40,871 bases of DNA from Planctomycetota bacterium (GTDB taxonomy: Bacteria > Planctomycetota > Planctomycetia > Isosphaerales > Isosphaeraceae). The notes below the pieces were generated by a model. That model worked only from the letters and a program-made list of their open reading frames with translations. It did not search any database and was not told the DNA's origin. Position 1 is the first letter of the stretch, and every line of letters starts with the position of its first letter. The stretch covers positions 1-40,871 of the forward strand of contig JAJYWB010000059.1 in assembly GCA_021791715.1 (NCBI GenBank), written 5' to 3'. A program made the translations under genes and the position numbers. Positions 1-6,825 of this stretch are shown piece after piece.

Positions 1-126
1 TGTAAACAAAATCAAGCATTACAGACGAATTGCGACTCGATTTGATAAAAAGGAGCGGAACTATCTGGGATTTGTTCATCTTGTTTCGACACTTGTAATC
101 ATCGGCGTGACTGTCAACACGCCCTA

Positions 127-240
127 GGCACCGTCTGAAAACTCGTCTTACATCAAGTTATGTCTATGCGCATACTATGTCCTCTAGGATCGTACATGGA
201 CAGGAGGACACACAGATGACTCGGCATGGACTCACGGATG
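127..240 (+). mobile_element. solo 5' end of an IS5/IS427-like element (remnant)
   Basis: These 114 bp align without gaps to the reverse complement of 2627-2740, the 5' end of the complete element nearby; I count five mismatches. The fragment starts with the terminal repeat ggcaccgtctgaaaactc directly after TA (125-126), the target dinucleotide also seen at the complete copy. It contains an AGGAGG ribosome-binding site (202-207) and the transposase start codon (216-218), then breaks off and continues as DUF1559 coding sequence on the opposite strand. No 3' end of the element follows. This is best explained by an insertion followed by an adjacent deletion that removed most of the element and the distal part of the DUF1559 gene. 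Confidence 0.85.
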
Positions 241-434
241 TACAATGCTATGCCGATCTGGTGCAAATTCGACACGCATTGAGCCCTTCGAGCCGATTCC
301 CTCGCCGATTGAACAGCGGGCAATAATAGCCCGACCAACAATCCGATGATCGCGATGACGACAAGGGTTTCAATGAGAGTGAAACCCCGGCTCACGATAC
401 CATAGCGACCGTTATCTGATCGATGATCGATCAT
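153..434 (-). pseudogene. DUF1559 prepilin-like protein, truncated by IS remnant
   Basis: The first ~64 residues are a typical DUF1559 N-terminus: a basic leader, the prepilin cleavage/methylation motif GFTLIETLVVIAIIGLLVG (Gly at -1, Glu at +5), then LLPAVQSARESARRAQCVSNLHQIGIAL in broken form across 270-380. Immediately after the conserved QIGIAL block the frame enters the IS remnant, adding about 29 unrelated residues and a stop. DUF1559 proteins are normally 300-450 residues and end in an H-x9-DG type C-terminal domain, which is absent here. The gene lies about 270 bp downstream of the sigma-factor pseudogene on the same strand. A short chimeric pilin-like peptide could still be made, but a functional full-length product is not possible. 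Confidence 0.85.
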
Positions 435-703
435 AGGATGAGTTCCCGATCGTTCTCAGTAGTTATTTCTAATTCGAGTGGATTCGATGAGGGCCGAATC
501 GCATTCGGGTGCTTTGAAGGCTTTCCCGAAATTAACATTTTGGCCTCTATAAGATATTACCCTTTTCGACCGCCAAGTTCGGAAAAAATCTTGGTCGATT
601 TCCAAGATTCCGAGGATTCGGCCGAGAATCTACGGCCGCTGTTTGATCCGACTCGTTTCGATCGCACCCCTATGTCGAATTCCTCCCGAATCGTTATCCA
701 TGA

Positions 704-1360
704 TCACGACGATCGACTCTTCCTCGTCATCCCGATCGAATTCAGATGATACCAGACGCAATCTTTGGCGCGTTTGACGAGTATCCGCAACTCCCTGGGA
801 TCGCTCGTGATATGGAGAAAGATCGCCTCGTAAGCCGACGACGATCGTTCTCCGCCTAAGATGAAATCCAAAACACGATTGTGCTCGATCGAGAGTTTCG
901 ACCGAATCGAATCGATCTTCGCGAGCACGATTTCGCGGCGCTCGATTCGTTCGAGAACGATCGCGGGATCGTCTTCCTCGCTCCAGAGCGAATCCAATTC
1001 TCGGCCGTTCAGTTCCTCGAAAGACTTGATCGCGTGGGCACGATGATCTCCTGGATTCGAGCGTTTTGAAAGCGACCGCAATTTGAGCCGTTTCTTTCGA
1101 GCGACGCCCCATAGATAAGCGTCGAGCGCGCCCCGTGTGGGATCGAACGTCGTGCGCCGATCGAGCATCGCGATCACCGCGTCGCTCGCCGCGGATTCAC
1201 AAAGTTCGGGATCGTCTTGAGGATAACGCGCGCGAAGACGCCGAGCGAGACACTGGACGAACTACTTGGCGAACGCTTCCCGCGCTCCACCGTCACCGTC
1301 CCACGCGGCTTCGAGAAGGCTCTCCGGCGTCCGACCGTCTCGATCAATATTGTTTGTCAT
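704..1360 (-). pseudogene. ECF-type RNA polymerase sigma factor with in-frame amber codon
   Basis: Read from ATG 1360, the protein starts MTNNIDRDGRTPESLLEAAW and runs to AREAFAK, meets TAG (1262-1264), then continues in the same frame as FVQCLARRLRARYPQDDPEL and on to 704. The second part is planctomycete ECF sigma: region 2 (ESAASDAVIAML, FDPTRGALDAYLWGVARKKR) and a C-terminal region-4-like helix-turn-helix (RSSSAYEAIF, RILVKRAKDCVWYHL). Without the amber codon the product would be 218 residues, the normal size. The nonsense codon falls within region 2, so a downstream restart (for example Met at 1177) would lose part of the core-binding surface. The (AT)12 tract replaces the expected ribosome-binding site. 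Its former role was probably to direct RNA polymerase to a small regulon; no anti-sigma gene is seen. A sequencing error at the TAG is the alternative. Confidence 0.8.
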
Positions 1361-1383
1361 ATATATATATATATATATATATA
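1359..1383. repeat. (AT)12 microsatellite overlapping the sigma-factor start codon
   Basis: Twenty-five bases of uninterrupted alternating A and T. On the minus strand they end in the ATG at 1360, so the tract occupies the position where a Shine-Dalgarno sequence should be. Changes in repeat number would alter leader spacing or, if translation starts further upstream, the frame. Confidence 0.9.
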
Positions 1384-1794
1384 ATGAGAGTGTTCGACCC
1401 TGTTCCGGCAGGATGACGTTTGAGCTTAACTTGTCCGAGCGACGATCGTCAAGTGTGAGCGAGCGAGGGCTCATGATTTGGAGCCTTGTCGCTCGAAAGT
1501 CGATTTCTTACGTTAGCCGGACGATCGTCGTCGAAGCCCGAACGATTCAGGATGGAAGGAACTGTGAATTTTGAGATTTAATACATAGTGATTTATTGGA
1601 TATTTTTGCGCCGTAATTCGTAATATCGAGCCTTACGCGACGAACTCGCAATCGTTACCGGCCCGAAGCTCGAGCGAGTGAGTCGTTTTATTTCGAAAAT
1701 ACGCACTCGCTCGCGCCGCGTGCTTGTATTACAGATCTATTCGCATATGTAGTCTCTATGCCGCAAGAACTGGAAACGCGCAACGCCAAAACTA
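1384..1794. other. gene-free stretch upstream of the sigma pseudogene
   Basis: I see no credible gene here. The only clear structure is a hairpin at 1671-1713 with a perfect 10-bp stem (cgagcgagtg ... cactcgctcg) and a partly self-complementary loop (cgtttt ... aaaatacg). It has no T-run on either side, so a terminator role is uncertain. TA at 1793-1794 is one copy of the IS target duplication. Confidence 0.6.
1671..1713. other. long hairpin (10-bp perfect stem)
   Basis: The arms cgagcgagtg (1671-1680) and cactcgctcg (1704-1713) are exact reverse complements. The 23-nt interior can extend the stem with gtttt/aaaac-like pairing. It sits between the sigma pseudogene and the insertion sequence, with no flanking T-run. 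Confidence 0.6.
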
Positions 1795-1810
1795 GGCTTC
1801 GTCGGAAAAC

Positions 1811-2651
1811 TCAATTAGGGGCCAGTTTTAGATATCTCTCGATGAAAGCCTTCTTGATCATACCGCCGTAGTTCTTCGCCGTCTTCTCGTAGCGTGAGAA
1901 GACCCGTCGGCATTCCTTGATCCAGCCGATGAGACGTTCGACGATGTTGCGACGCTTGTATGCATCACGGTCGAATTCGACGGGCCTTGCGTCTCGATCC
2001 TCGTATTCTTTCTACGGAATCACCGGAGTGACGCCTAATGTCAGGAGAAATTCATCAATCCAGTCGGCGCGGTATCCCTTATCTCCTCCGAGGGCCACAG
2101 GCCATGGAATCGGATTGTCGTCTCCGTCGATCAAGAGCTCATCAGCGCCCTGGAGTAAGGGTCAAGCTCTGTGGTTTCGTGGGCCTGTCCGGCTGTCAAA
2201 TGGAAATGCAACGGATGACCGTACCCATCGCACAGAATATGGATCTTGGTCGAGAAACCTCCACGGGAACGGCCTAATGCGTGATCCGCAGGTTCGTCGG
2301 GATCTTTTTTTTTCCGCCACCGGCGGCACATCGAGCGGCTCTGGTGACAGTGCCATCGAGGCGCCACAGATCCTGGTCCAGTGAACCGGAGTCGATCCGC
2401 TCCGCGCGAAGAATCGAAGTTATGCGATCCAGGGTTCCGTTATGATTCCACTTGTTAAAAAGGTCCCAGACAGTCGGCCAAGGGCCGAGTTCTTTCGGAA
2501 GGTCGCGCCACGGAGCACCTGTCCTGAGAATCCAGAGAATCCCGTGGACAATCTGTCGACGATCACGCGGTGGTCGACCGGTACGAGCCCTTACCGGGAA
2601 GGCGCCTTGAATATTTGCCCATTGCTCATCCGTGAGTCCATGCCGAGTCAT
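1811..2651 (-). pseudogene. IS5/IS427-type DDE transposase (orfA/orfB), broken
   Basis: The start is ATG 2651 (MTRHGLTDEQWANIQG), preceded by AGGAGG as in the 127-240 remnant. OrfA has the DUF4096-type helix-turn-helix region (PWRDLPKELGPWPTVWDLF) and the first catalytic Asp (WRLDGT). At an A9 run (2305-2313) a -1 shift joins orfB, which continues HALGRSRGGFSTKIHILCDG and HFHLTAGQAHETTEL. Near 2155-2165 one base appears to be missing. In the corrected frame follow the second Asp (LGGDKGYRADWIDEFL), a TAG codon after VTPVIP, and the catalytic Glu region (RRNIVERLIGWIKECRRVF), ending LKLAPN at TGA (1811-1813). The DDE triad is therefore recognisable, but a frameshift and a nonsense codon inactivate the gene in addition to the normal programmed shift. 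Confidence 0.85.
2305..2313 (-). other. A9 slippery run, probable programmed -1 frameshift site
   Basis: On the coding strand, nine consecutive A bases encode Lys-Lys-Lys at the exact point where homology passes from the orfA frame (AAGGGKKK) to the orfB frame (KKKDPDEPADHALGRSRGG). Codon phase shows that a -1 shift is needed. IS427-type elements are known to make OrfAB by slippage on such runs. Confidence 0.65.
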
Positions 2652-2892
2652 CTGTGTGTCCTCCTGACCATGTACGATTCTAGAGGACACAGTATGCGCA
2701 TAGACTTAACTTGATGGAAGACGAGTTTTCAGACGGTGCCTAACTGACGCGGCTATTATTCCATCCCGACGCGTAAGCGAGGTCTCAAACAAATGATCAA
2801 ACAAAATACAACATCATATCATGAGAAGACCATCGCTCTCGAGTCGGGACGGGATGATTGCGGAATCGCCTCATTACGAGTTCGGCGATATA

Positions 2893-3789
2893 TCACGCGG
2901 AGGATTCGTCGTCCTGCTTCACATTATCGTTATTCGAGAGAAACGAATGAACGCGGGGAACGTTCACCCGTTTGATATGATCGTCGATTCCTTCGGCTTT
3001 TAAATACATGCGATGCGTGTGAACCTCGTTATGCTCGATCCGCCGCCGTTCGTCGAGCCAACGCATCAGTTCGGCCGCGGCGCCGGGATCGGCGGCGACG
3101 ATCGGCGCCTCGGACGCCGTCGCGGCGCGAAACGTCGCGTGCGGAACGGGAATCAACTGCGCCAGGCTCTCCCCTTTCGAAAAAACGACCCTCCCGGGTT
3201 CGATCAACTTCCAATTCAATGTGAATGTATAATTGAGCCACCACGTTTCGATCAACCCCTCGAGCGGCGCGCAATTCGCCTTCCAACGATTGCTCGGCCC
3301 CTTCACATATAAATCCCAACCCGGAGGGGTTCGGAAGAGCCAGGGAGGTGAAAACGTGACGATCCCTTGACCAAACCGGCTCGAAATCGCGGGATGAAAC
3401 CGCGGATCGACTTGAATCGAAAGGCCCGACGGATCGGTCGATCCGTTCCATTCGACCGCGACTTCGGCGGGACATAAGATTTGCCAGCCCCATTGGTTCG
3501 CCGCGACCATCGGCAAACACTGATACGACCAAGGCTCTTGATCCATCCAGAACCGCCGGTGCGGCGAGGGACGCAACGCCCAATCGACCCCCCAGCCGTG
3601 ATCGATCACGCGCAGCGCCTGGAGCTTGAGTCGAGGAAGAGCGACGTCTTCGTAGTAATCGTCGTAACTTTCGCGGGCCGAGCTCCACGCCTCGAATCGA
3701 GCGAGTTTGCGTTCGAGTTCGACGATCCGCGCTTCGCGATCGCGACACTTGGGACAATCGTCGGCGGCGTGCTGATCGTCGTCGTTCAT
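2893..3789 (-). CDS. DUF6065 family protein
   Basis: A soluble protein of 298 residues with no signal peptide or membrane segment. Residues 1-45 hold a CPKC pair followed by a charged helix (REARIVELERKLARFE) that may form a short coiled coil. The remainder fits the DUF6065 family: WMDQEPWSYQCLPMVAANQW, WQILCPAEVAVEWNG, SSRFGQGIVTFSPPWLFRTP, GPSNRWKANCAPLEGLIETW and the Trp/Tyr-rich YTFTLNWKLIEPG. No function is established for the family. The C-terminal ~60 residues (ELMRWLDERRRIEHNE and on) look helical. The gene stands alone between the IS and a divergent secreted-protein gene; no clear ribosome-binding site precedes the ATG. Family assignment rests on remembered motifs; the biochemical role is unknown. 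Confidence 0.8.
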   Translation of the reverse strand: MNDDDQHAADDCPKCRDREARIVELERKLARFEAWSSARESYDDYYEDVALPRLKLQALRVIDHGWGVDWALRPSPHRRFWMDQEPWSYQCLPMVAANQWGWQILCPAEVAVEWNGSTDPSGLSIQVDPRFHPAISSRFGQGIVTFSPPWLFRTPPGWDLYVKGPSNRWKANCAPLEGLIETWWLNYTFTLNWKLIEPGRVVFSKGESLAQLIPVPHATFRAATASEAPIVAADPGAAAELMRWLDERRRIEHNEVHTHRMYLKAEGIDDHIKRVNVPRVHSFLSNNDNVKQDDESSA

Positions 3790-4070
3790 AACACGCGATC
3801 GTACCAGCGGCCGATCGAAGCTTCCAGGCGGATGCGCGCGAACCGAGTCGTTTCAACGCATTCAAGAATCTATCAATATCATTGAAAATGGAATCATGAA
3901 TCATCGGATCGACGCGAGAAACCGAACAATCGTTTCATTTTGCCAAGCTGTTTAAAAACGACGCGGGGCCGCTTTTCTTAGCCTCATTTGGTCACGCGGG
4001 GGTTCGGCGATTCCGATCTGGAAATCATGATGTTTCGCCGTCGATTGAGCGACGGGCCGCGCCTGAACCC

Positions 4071-4080
4071 ACGGAGGGAG
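4071..4080 (+). promoter_or_regulatory. ribosome-binding site deciding the start at 4089
   Basis: The sequence acggagggag ends 8 bases before ATG 4089. The alternative in-frame GTG at 4080 overlaps this site and could not use it, so ATG 4089 is chosen as the start. Confidence 0.75.
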
Positions 4081-4088
4081 TGATCGTC

Positions 4089-6005
4089 ATGATTGGGAAC
4101 CGATTCCGTCGAACCGTCTCAGCTTCACGATCGGCCGATTCAACCGAGACGCGACGTCGATTGAAGGTTCATCCCGCGATTGAATCGCTCGAGGGGCGTC
4201 AATTGCTTTCGGGGTTCACGGGATTGTCGGCGAGTCGAAACGTCGTCGTACACGGCAGCGTGTACAACATATCGGTGACGGGCGGGGGTTTTGAAGCCGT
4301 TCGAGCCGAGGGGCGCGGGCAATTCAACCTCTCGCTTTTCGGCACGACGAGTCAATCGACGGTCAACGTCTCGTTGTCGAGTTTTCGTCCCCGGCTCGGG
4401 ATCGCTCCGATCTCTTTCAGTGGAATTCAGGTGCGATCGGGCGAGCTTGGAAAGATCAACGCGGGGGGGGCGACGATCGACGGCATCGTGTCTCCGCTTT
4501 CCGGGTTGAAATCCTTCAACGTCGGAAGCATTTCTGGAAACGCACGCTTATATTTTAGTTCGTCTCCTTCGACGTTCAACGTCGGGTCGATCGATTTGGC
4601 GTCGGGAGGCGAGATTTATGTTCAGGGCGATCTGACGGCGCCTCTCACGGTGTCAAGTCTCACGCTTAACGGCGGTAACTTTACGATCGGTCAAGACGCG
4701 ATCGGGGCGATGAACTTCGGTTCCTTGACGCTTGAGAACGGCGGCGTTTTTAGTGTCGGGAGGAACGTGACGAACGGGATCACGGTCAACGGGAATTTGA
4801 GCGTCTCGCCGAGCGGAGGCGAGCTCAATGTCGGCGGAAATCTGACGGGGTTGACGGTCGACGGGGTGATCCAGGGGAAGGGAACGAACCCGAAATCGCC
4901 CGATATCAACGTGGGGCTCAACCTGGTGAATTTGACGGTTCAGGGAGCGACTCCGAACCACGGGAGTATTTACGGCGCGGATATTGAAGCGGGTAAAAAT
5001 ATCACCAATCTTTTGGTTGCTCACGGTATATTCGACAGCTTCATTTACGCGGGGGTCGAGATTACCGGCGGGAGTTCGTCGACGGGGAGCGTCGGTCCCG
5101 ACGGCGCCGATTCGATCGTGAATTCGCAGATTCAAGCGGGTGTGGAAATCAATCAGATGACGATTGGAGGGAACGTTCGTTCGACGTTCGTGACGAATCC
5201 GAACTCGCCGGGTTATCCCACGCGGATCATCGCGGGGGAGATTATTGACCCTAATATGAATAACGAGGACATTTGGACGAACGGCGGGTTGATCGACAAT
5301 TTCCAGATTCTGGGAGCGATGTACGATTCGGTGATCGCGGCGAGCGTCGCTCCATACGGCGGGAACGGTTCTCTGCCAGATATTGGATATCTAAAACCCA
5401 CTCCTGCTCCGAATCCTCCCGTCGGCACGGGATATTACAACGCACCCAACGGATATATTGAGGCTGGAACGTTTGCGGATCCACAGATGCTTCCTAATTA
5501 TACTGAAACCAATGTGTTGAATGAGACGGTTGCTCCGGTTACAGATCCAAGCTTCAAAAGTACGACAACTGCAATTGATCTAGCTACCAAAAAAAATATT
5601 ATGTCATATAATTATAATCCTGCATACAATATTTCTATTGATCCAAATGTTCATGATACTGTTATGTTCGGCGCTATAAATCCCAGTTTCGCATCGGCGC
5701 CGAATACGGATATTAGTTTATATAGTTCTGCTACAAATTCCAGTAGTTCAGGAAACACTAATAATACATCAAATGCAAACGGCTCGCAGACTGCATCAAC
5801 AGGAAGCTCGTCGTCCTCATCAACTCAAAATAACACTACCTCGACTTCATCGTTCGCCACGCCCGTTCCGTTGCCGACCAAATCGACCGTCGTCGGCGGA
5901 GTCTTTACGACATATAATAATCGTTCCCCTGGAACCGATTACGCGGGAATCTACGCGGCCGATACGCGCGGCGTATTCGTTGGAACTTTGCCGAGCGGCG
6001 GTTGA
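4089..6005 (+). CDS. secreted planctomycete protein with LEPR-XLL-like motif and beta-helix-like repeats
   Basis: A product of 638 residues. Residues 1-41 form a basic leader ending in IESLEGRQLLS, the N-terminal motif common on exported planctomycete proteins (the LEPR-XLL type). Residues ~45-330 are built of short beta-rich, Gly/Asn-rich units such as FNVGSI, NFGSLTLENGGVFSVGRNV and LNVGGNLTGLTV, consistent with a parallel beta-helix or passenger-like fold. From about residue 465 to 585 (near 5485-5845) composition changes sharply: the DNA becomes AT-rich and the protein becomes Asn/Ser/Thr-rich low complexity (SSSSGNTNNTSNANGSQTAS). The last ~50 residues return to GC-rich codons. No enzyme motif is visible. 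It probably acts at the cell surface or outside the cell. It is divergent from the DUF6065 gene and appears monocistronic. Confidence 0.75.
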   Translation: MIGNRFRRTVSASRSADSTETRRRLKVHPAIESLEGRQLLSGFTGLSASRNVVVHGSVYNISVTGGGFEAVRAEGRGQFNLSLFGTTSQSTVNVSLSSFRPRLGIAPISFSGIQVRSGELGKINAGGATIDGIVSPLSGLKSFNVGSISGNARLYFSSSPSTFNVGSIDLASGGEIYVQGDLTAPLTVSSLTLNGGNFTIGQDAIGAMNFGSLTLENGGVFSVGRNVTNGITVNGNLSVSPSGGELNVGGNLTGLTVDGVIQGKGTNPKSPDINVGLNLVNLTVQGATPNHGSIYGADIEAGKNITNLLVAHGIFDSFIYAGVEITGGSSSTGSVGPDGADSIVNSQIQAGVEINQMTIGGNVRSTFVTNPNSPGYPTRIIAGEIIDPNMNNEDIWTNGGLIDNFQILGAMYDSVIAASVAPYGGNGSLPDIGYLKPTPAPNPPVGTGYYNAPNGYIEAGTFADPQMLPNYTETNVLNETVAPVTDPSFKSTTTAIDLATKKNIMSYNYNPAYNISIDPNVHDTVMFGAINPSFASAPNTDISLYSSATNSSSSGNTNNTSNANGSQTASTGSSSSSSTQNNTTSTSSFATPVPLPTKSTVVGGVFTTYNNRSPGTDYAGIYAADTRGVFVGTLPSGG

Positions 6006-6065
6006 GATCGACGCGGGTCGATTTCTGAAGCGATCGGCGAATATTTTGCTACGACCCCCCTCGAT

Positions 6066-6083
6066 CCCCCCGCAAGCGGGGGG
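6066..6083. terminator. GC hairpin after the secreted-protein gene
   Basis: ccccccgc-aa-gcgggggg forms an 8-bp perfect stem 60 bases after the stop codon at 6003-6005. There is no T-run, so it could equally be the first unit of the CCCTCCCCGC-type repeat family that follows. Confidence 0.4.
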
Positions 6084-6157
6084 AAGGGCCGATCTCAAAA
6101 TCCGATTGAATAATCACATGTCATTTCTCGCTTTCGGGAATGCCGATCGCGCTAATA

Positions 6158-6256
6158 CAATCATATGAAATTGTCTCCCTCCCCGCGTGCGGGAACAGCC
6201 TAGCTCAAAATGCAATCATATCGACTTAGCTCCCTCCCCGCGTGCGAGGAGGGCGG
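6158..6256. repeat. REP-like direct repeats with ctccctccccgcgtgcg core
   Basis: Two copies, 6158-6194 and 6212-6249, share caatcatat, an 8-9 base variable stretch and ctccctccccgcgtgcg. The second copy continues as aggagggcgggggagggg and can fold back on its ccctcccc arm. Between the copies lies agcctagctcaaaatgcaatc, which resembles gccgatctcaaaatccgatt at 6089-6108. Such mobile palindromic repeats are common between planctomycete genes; this is remembered, not searched. Confidence 0.7.
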
Positions 6257-6364
6257 GGGAGGGGTTTCGAATCGACCGCGAATCGCCGCTCAATTCCCAC
6301 GGGTTTCGGCGCCGATTCGTCGAATTCGTCGTGGAATACAATAAGTCTGTATGCCCAGATGTAT

Positions 6365-6594
6365 TGATTTGGGAGGGCGAATCTCCCGGTGAGCCTCTTC
6401 TCATTCTCGCCGTCGAGAAGTCCGTTTCAGCATCAAGAATAGGGATTACAATAATATATATGCCTATATATATAATATTGGAAGGGCGAACCTCCCGGTG
6501 AGCCTCTCCTCATAATCGCCTGCGAGAAGCCCGTTCCAGCATCAAGAATATTGATTATAAGAATGCGGCTCACCAGGAGGTTCGCCCTCCCAAT
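6365..6594. repeat. GGGAGGGCGAA-type repeat, two direct copies plus one inverted copy
   Basis: Copy A (6369-6448) and copy B (6479-6558) both read ttgg(g/a)agggcgaaYctcccg then gtgagcctc, a variable part, and cagcatcaagaata(g/t)-gatta. A third copy of the head, 6563-6594, is inverted (gcggctcaccaggaggttcg followed by ccctcccaat). Copy B with the inverted head could form a long foldback. Between A and B is an AT palindrome (6450-6479, atatatat-gcct-atatatat). No coding frame is convincing. Confidence 0.7.
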
Positions 6595-6694
6595 TTCAGG
6601 ATCGACCTTCCAGTTTCGGATTCGCCCTCAAAGCCCGCCGAATATGCGGTTATCCATCAGGATCGCCTTGAAGATCAACGACGTCGGCGGGCTT

Positions 6695-6783
6695 TCCGGG
6701 AGGGCGAGGCGCCGACCGAGCCGGCATTTGTATTAAAATCAAATGATATAAAAGAAGCTCACGCGTCGGTTCGTCCTCCCGAA
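6695..6783. repeat. diverged inverted pair of the GGGAGGGCGA repeat
   Basis: cgggagggcgaggcgccgac (from 6698) and, inverted, cacgcgtcggttcgtcctcc (to about 6778) share the cgggaggRcgaRgc head of the preceding repeats with more substitutions. The pair lies just beyond the bamA stop codon and might end that transcript. The 820-bp region 6006-6825 holds no gene I can support. Confidence 0.45.
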
Positions 6784-6825
6784 AGAGTTCTCCATTCTAT
6801 AAAAATGCGCATAGACATACTGTTA

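Larger units (their letters stand above)
1795..2740 (-). mobile_element. IS5-family (IS427-like) insertion sequence, 946 bp
   Basis: The ends are imperfect inverted repeats: ggcttcgtcggaaaactc (1795-1812) against ggcaccgtctgaaaactc read inward from 2740, 15 of 18 positions identical. The element is flanked by TA on both sides (1793-1794 and 2741-2742), the duplication expected for IS427-type elements of the IS5 family. It carries one transposase gene on the minus strand in two overlapping frames. The second frame is damaged, so this copy should not move by itself. A 114-bp relative of its 5' end lies at 127-240. Confidence 0.9.

Noticed and set aside
423..749. A 108-codon plus-strand frame between the truncated DUF1559 gene and the sigma pseudogene
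   Set aside because: It overlaps the sigma gene antisense, has no family resemblance or ribosome-binding site, and looks like chance.
6805..6817. atgcgcatagac shared with the IS end near 2695-2707
   Set aside because: The match is only 12 bp, with no further similarity or TIR next to it; probably coincidence.
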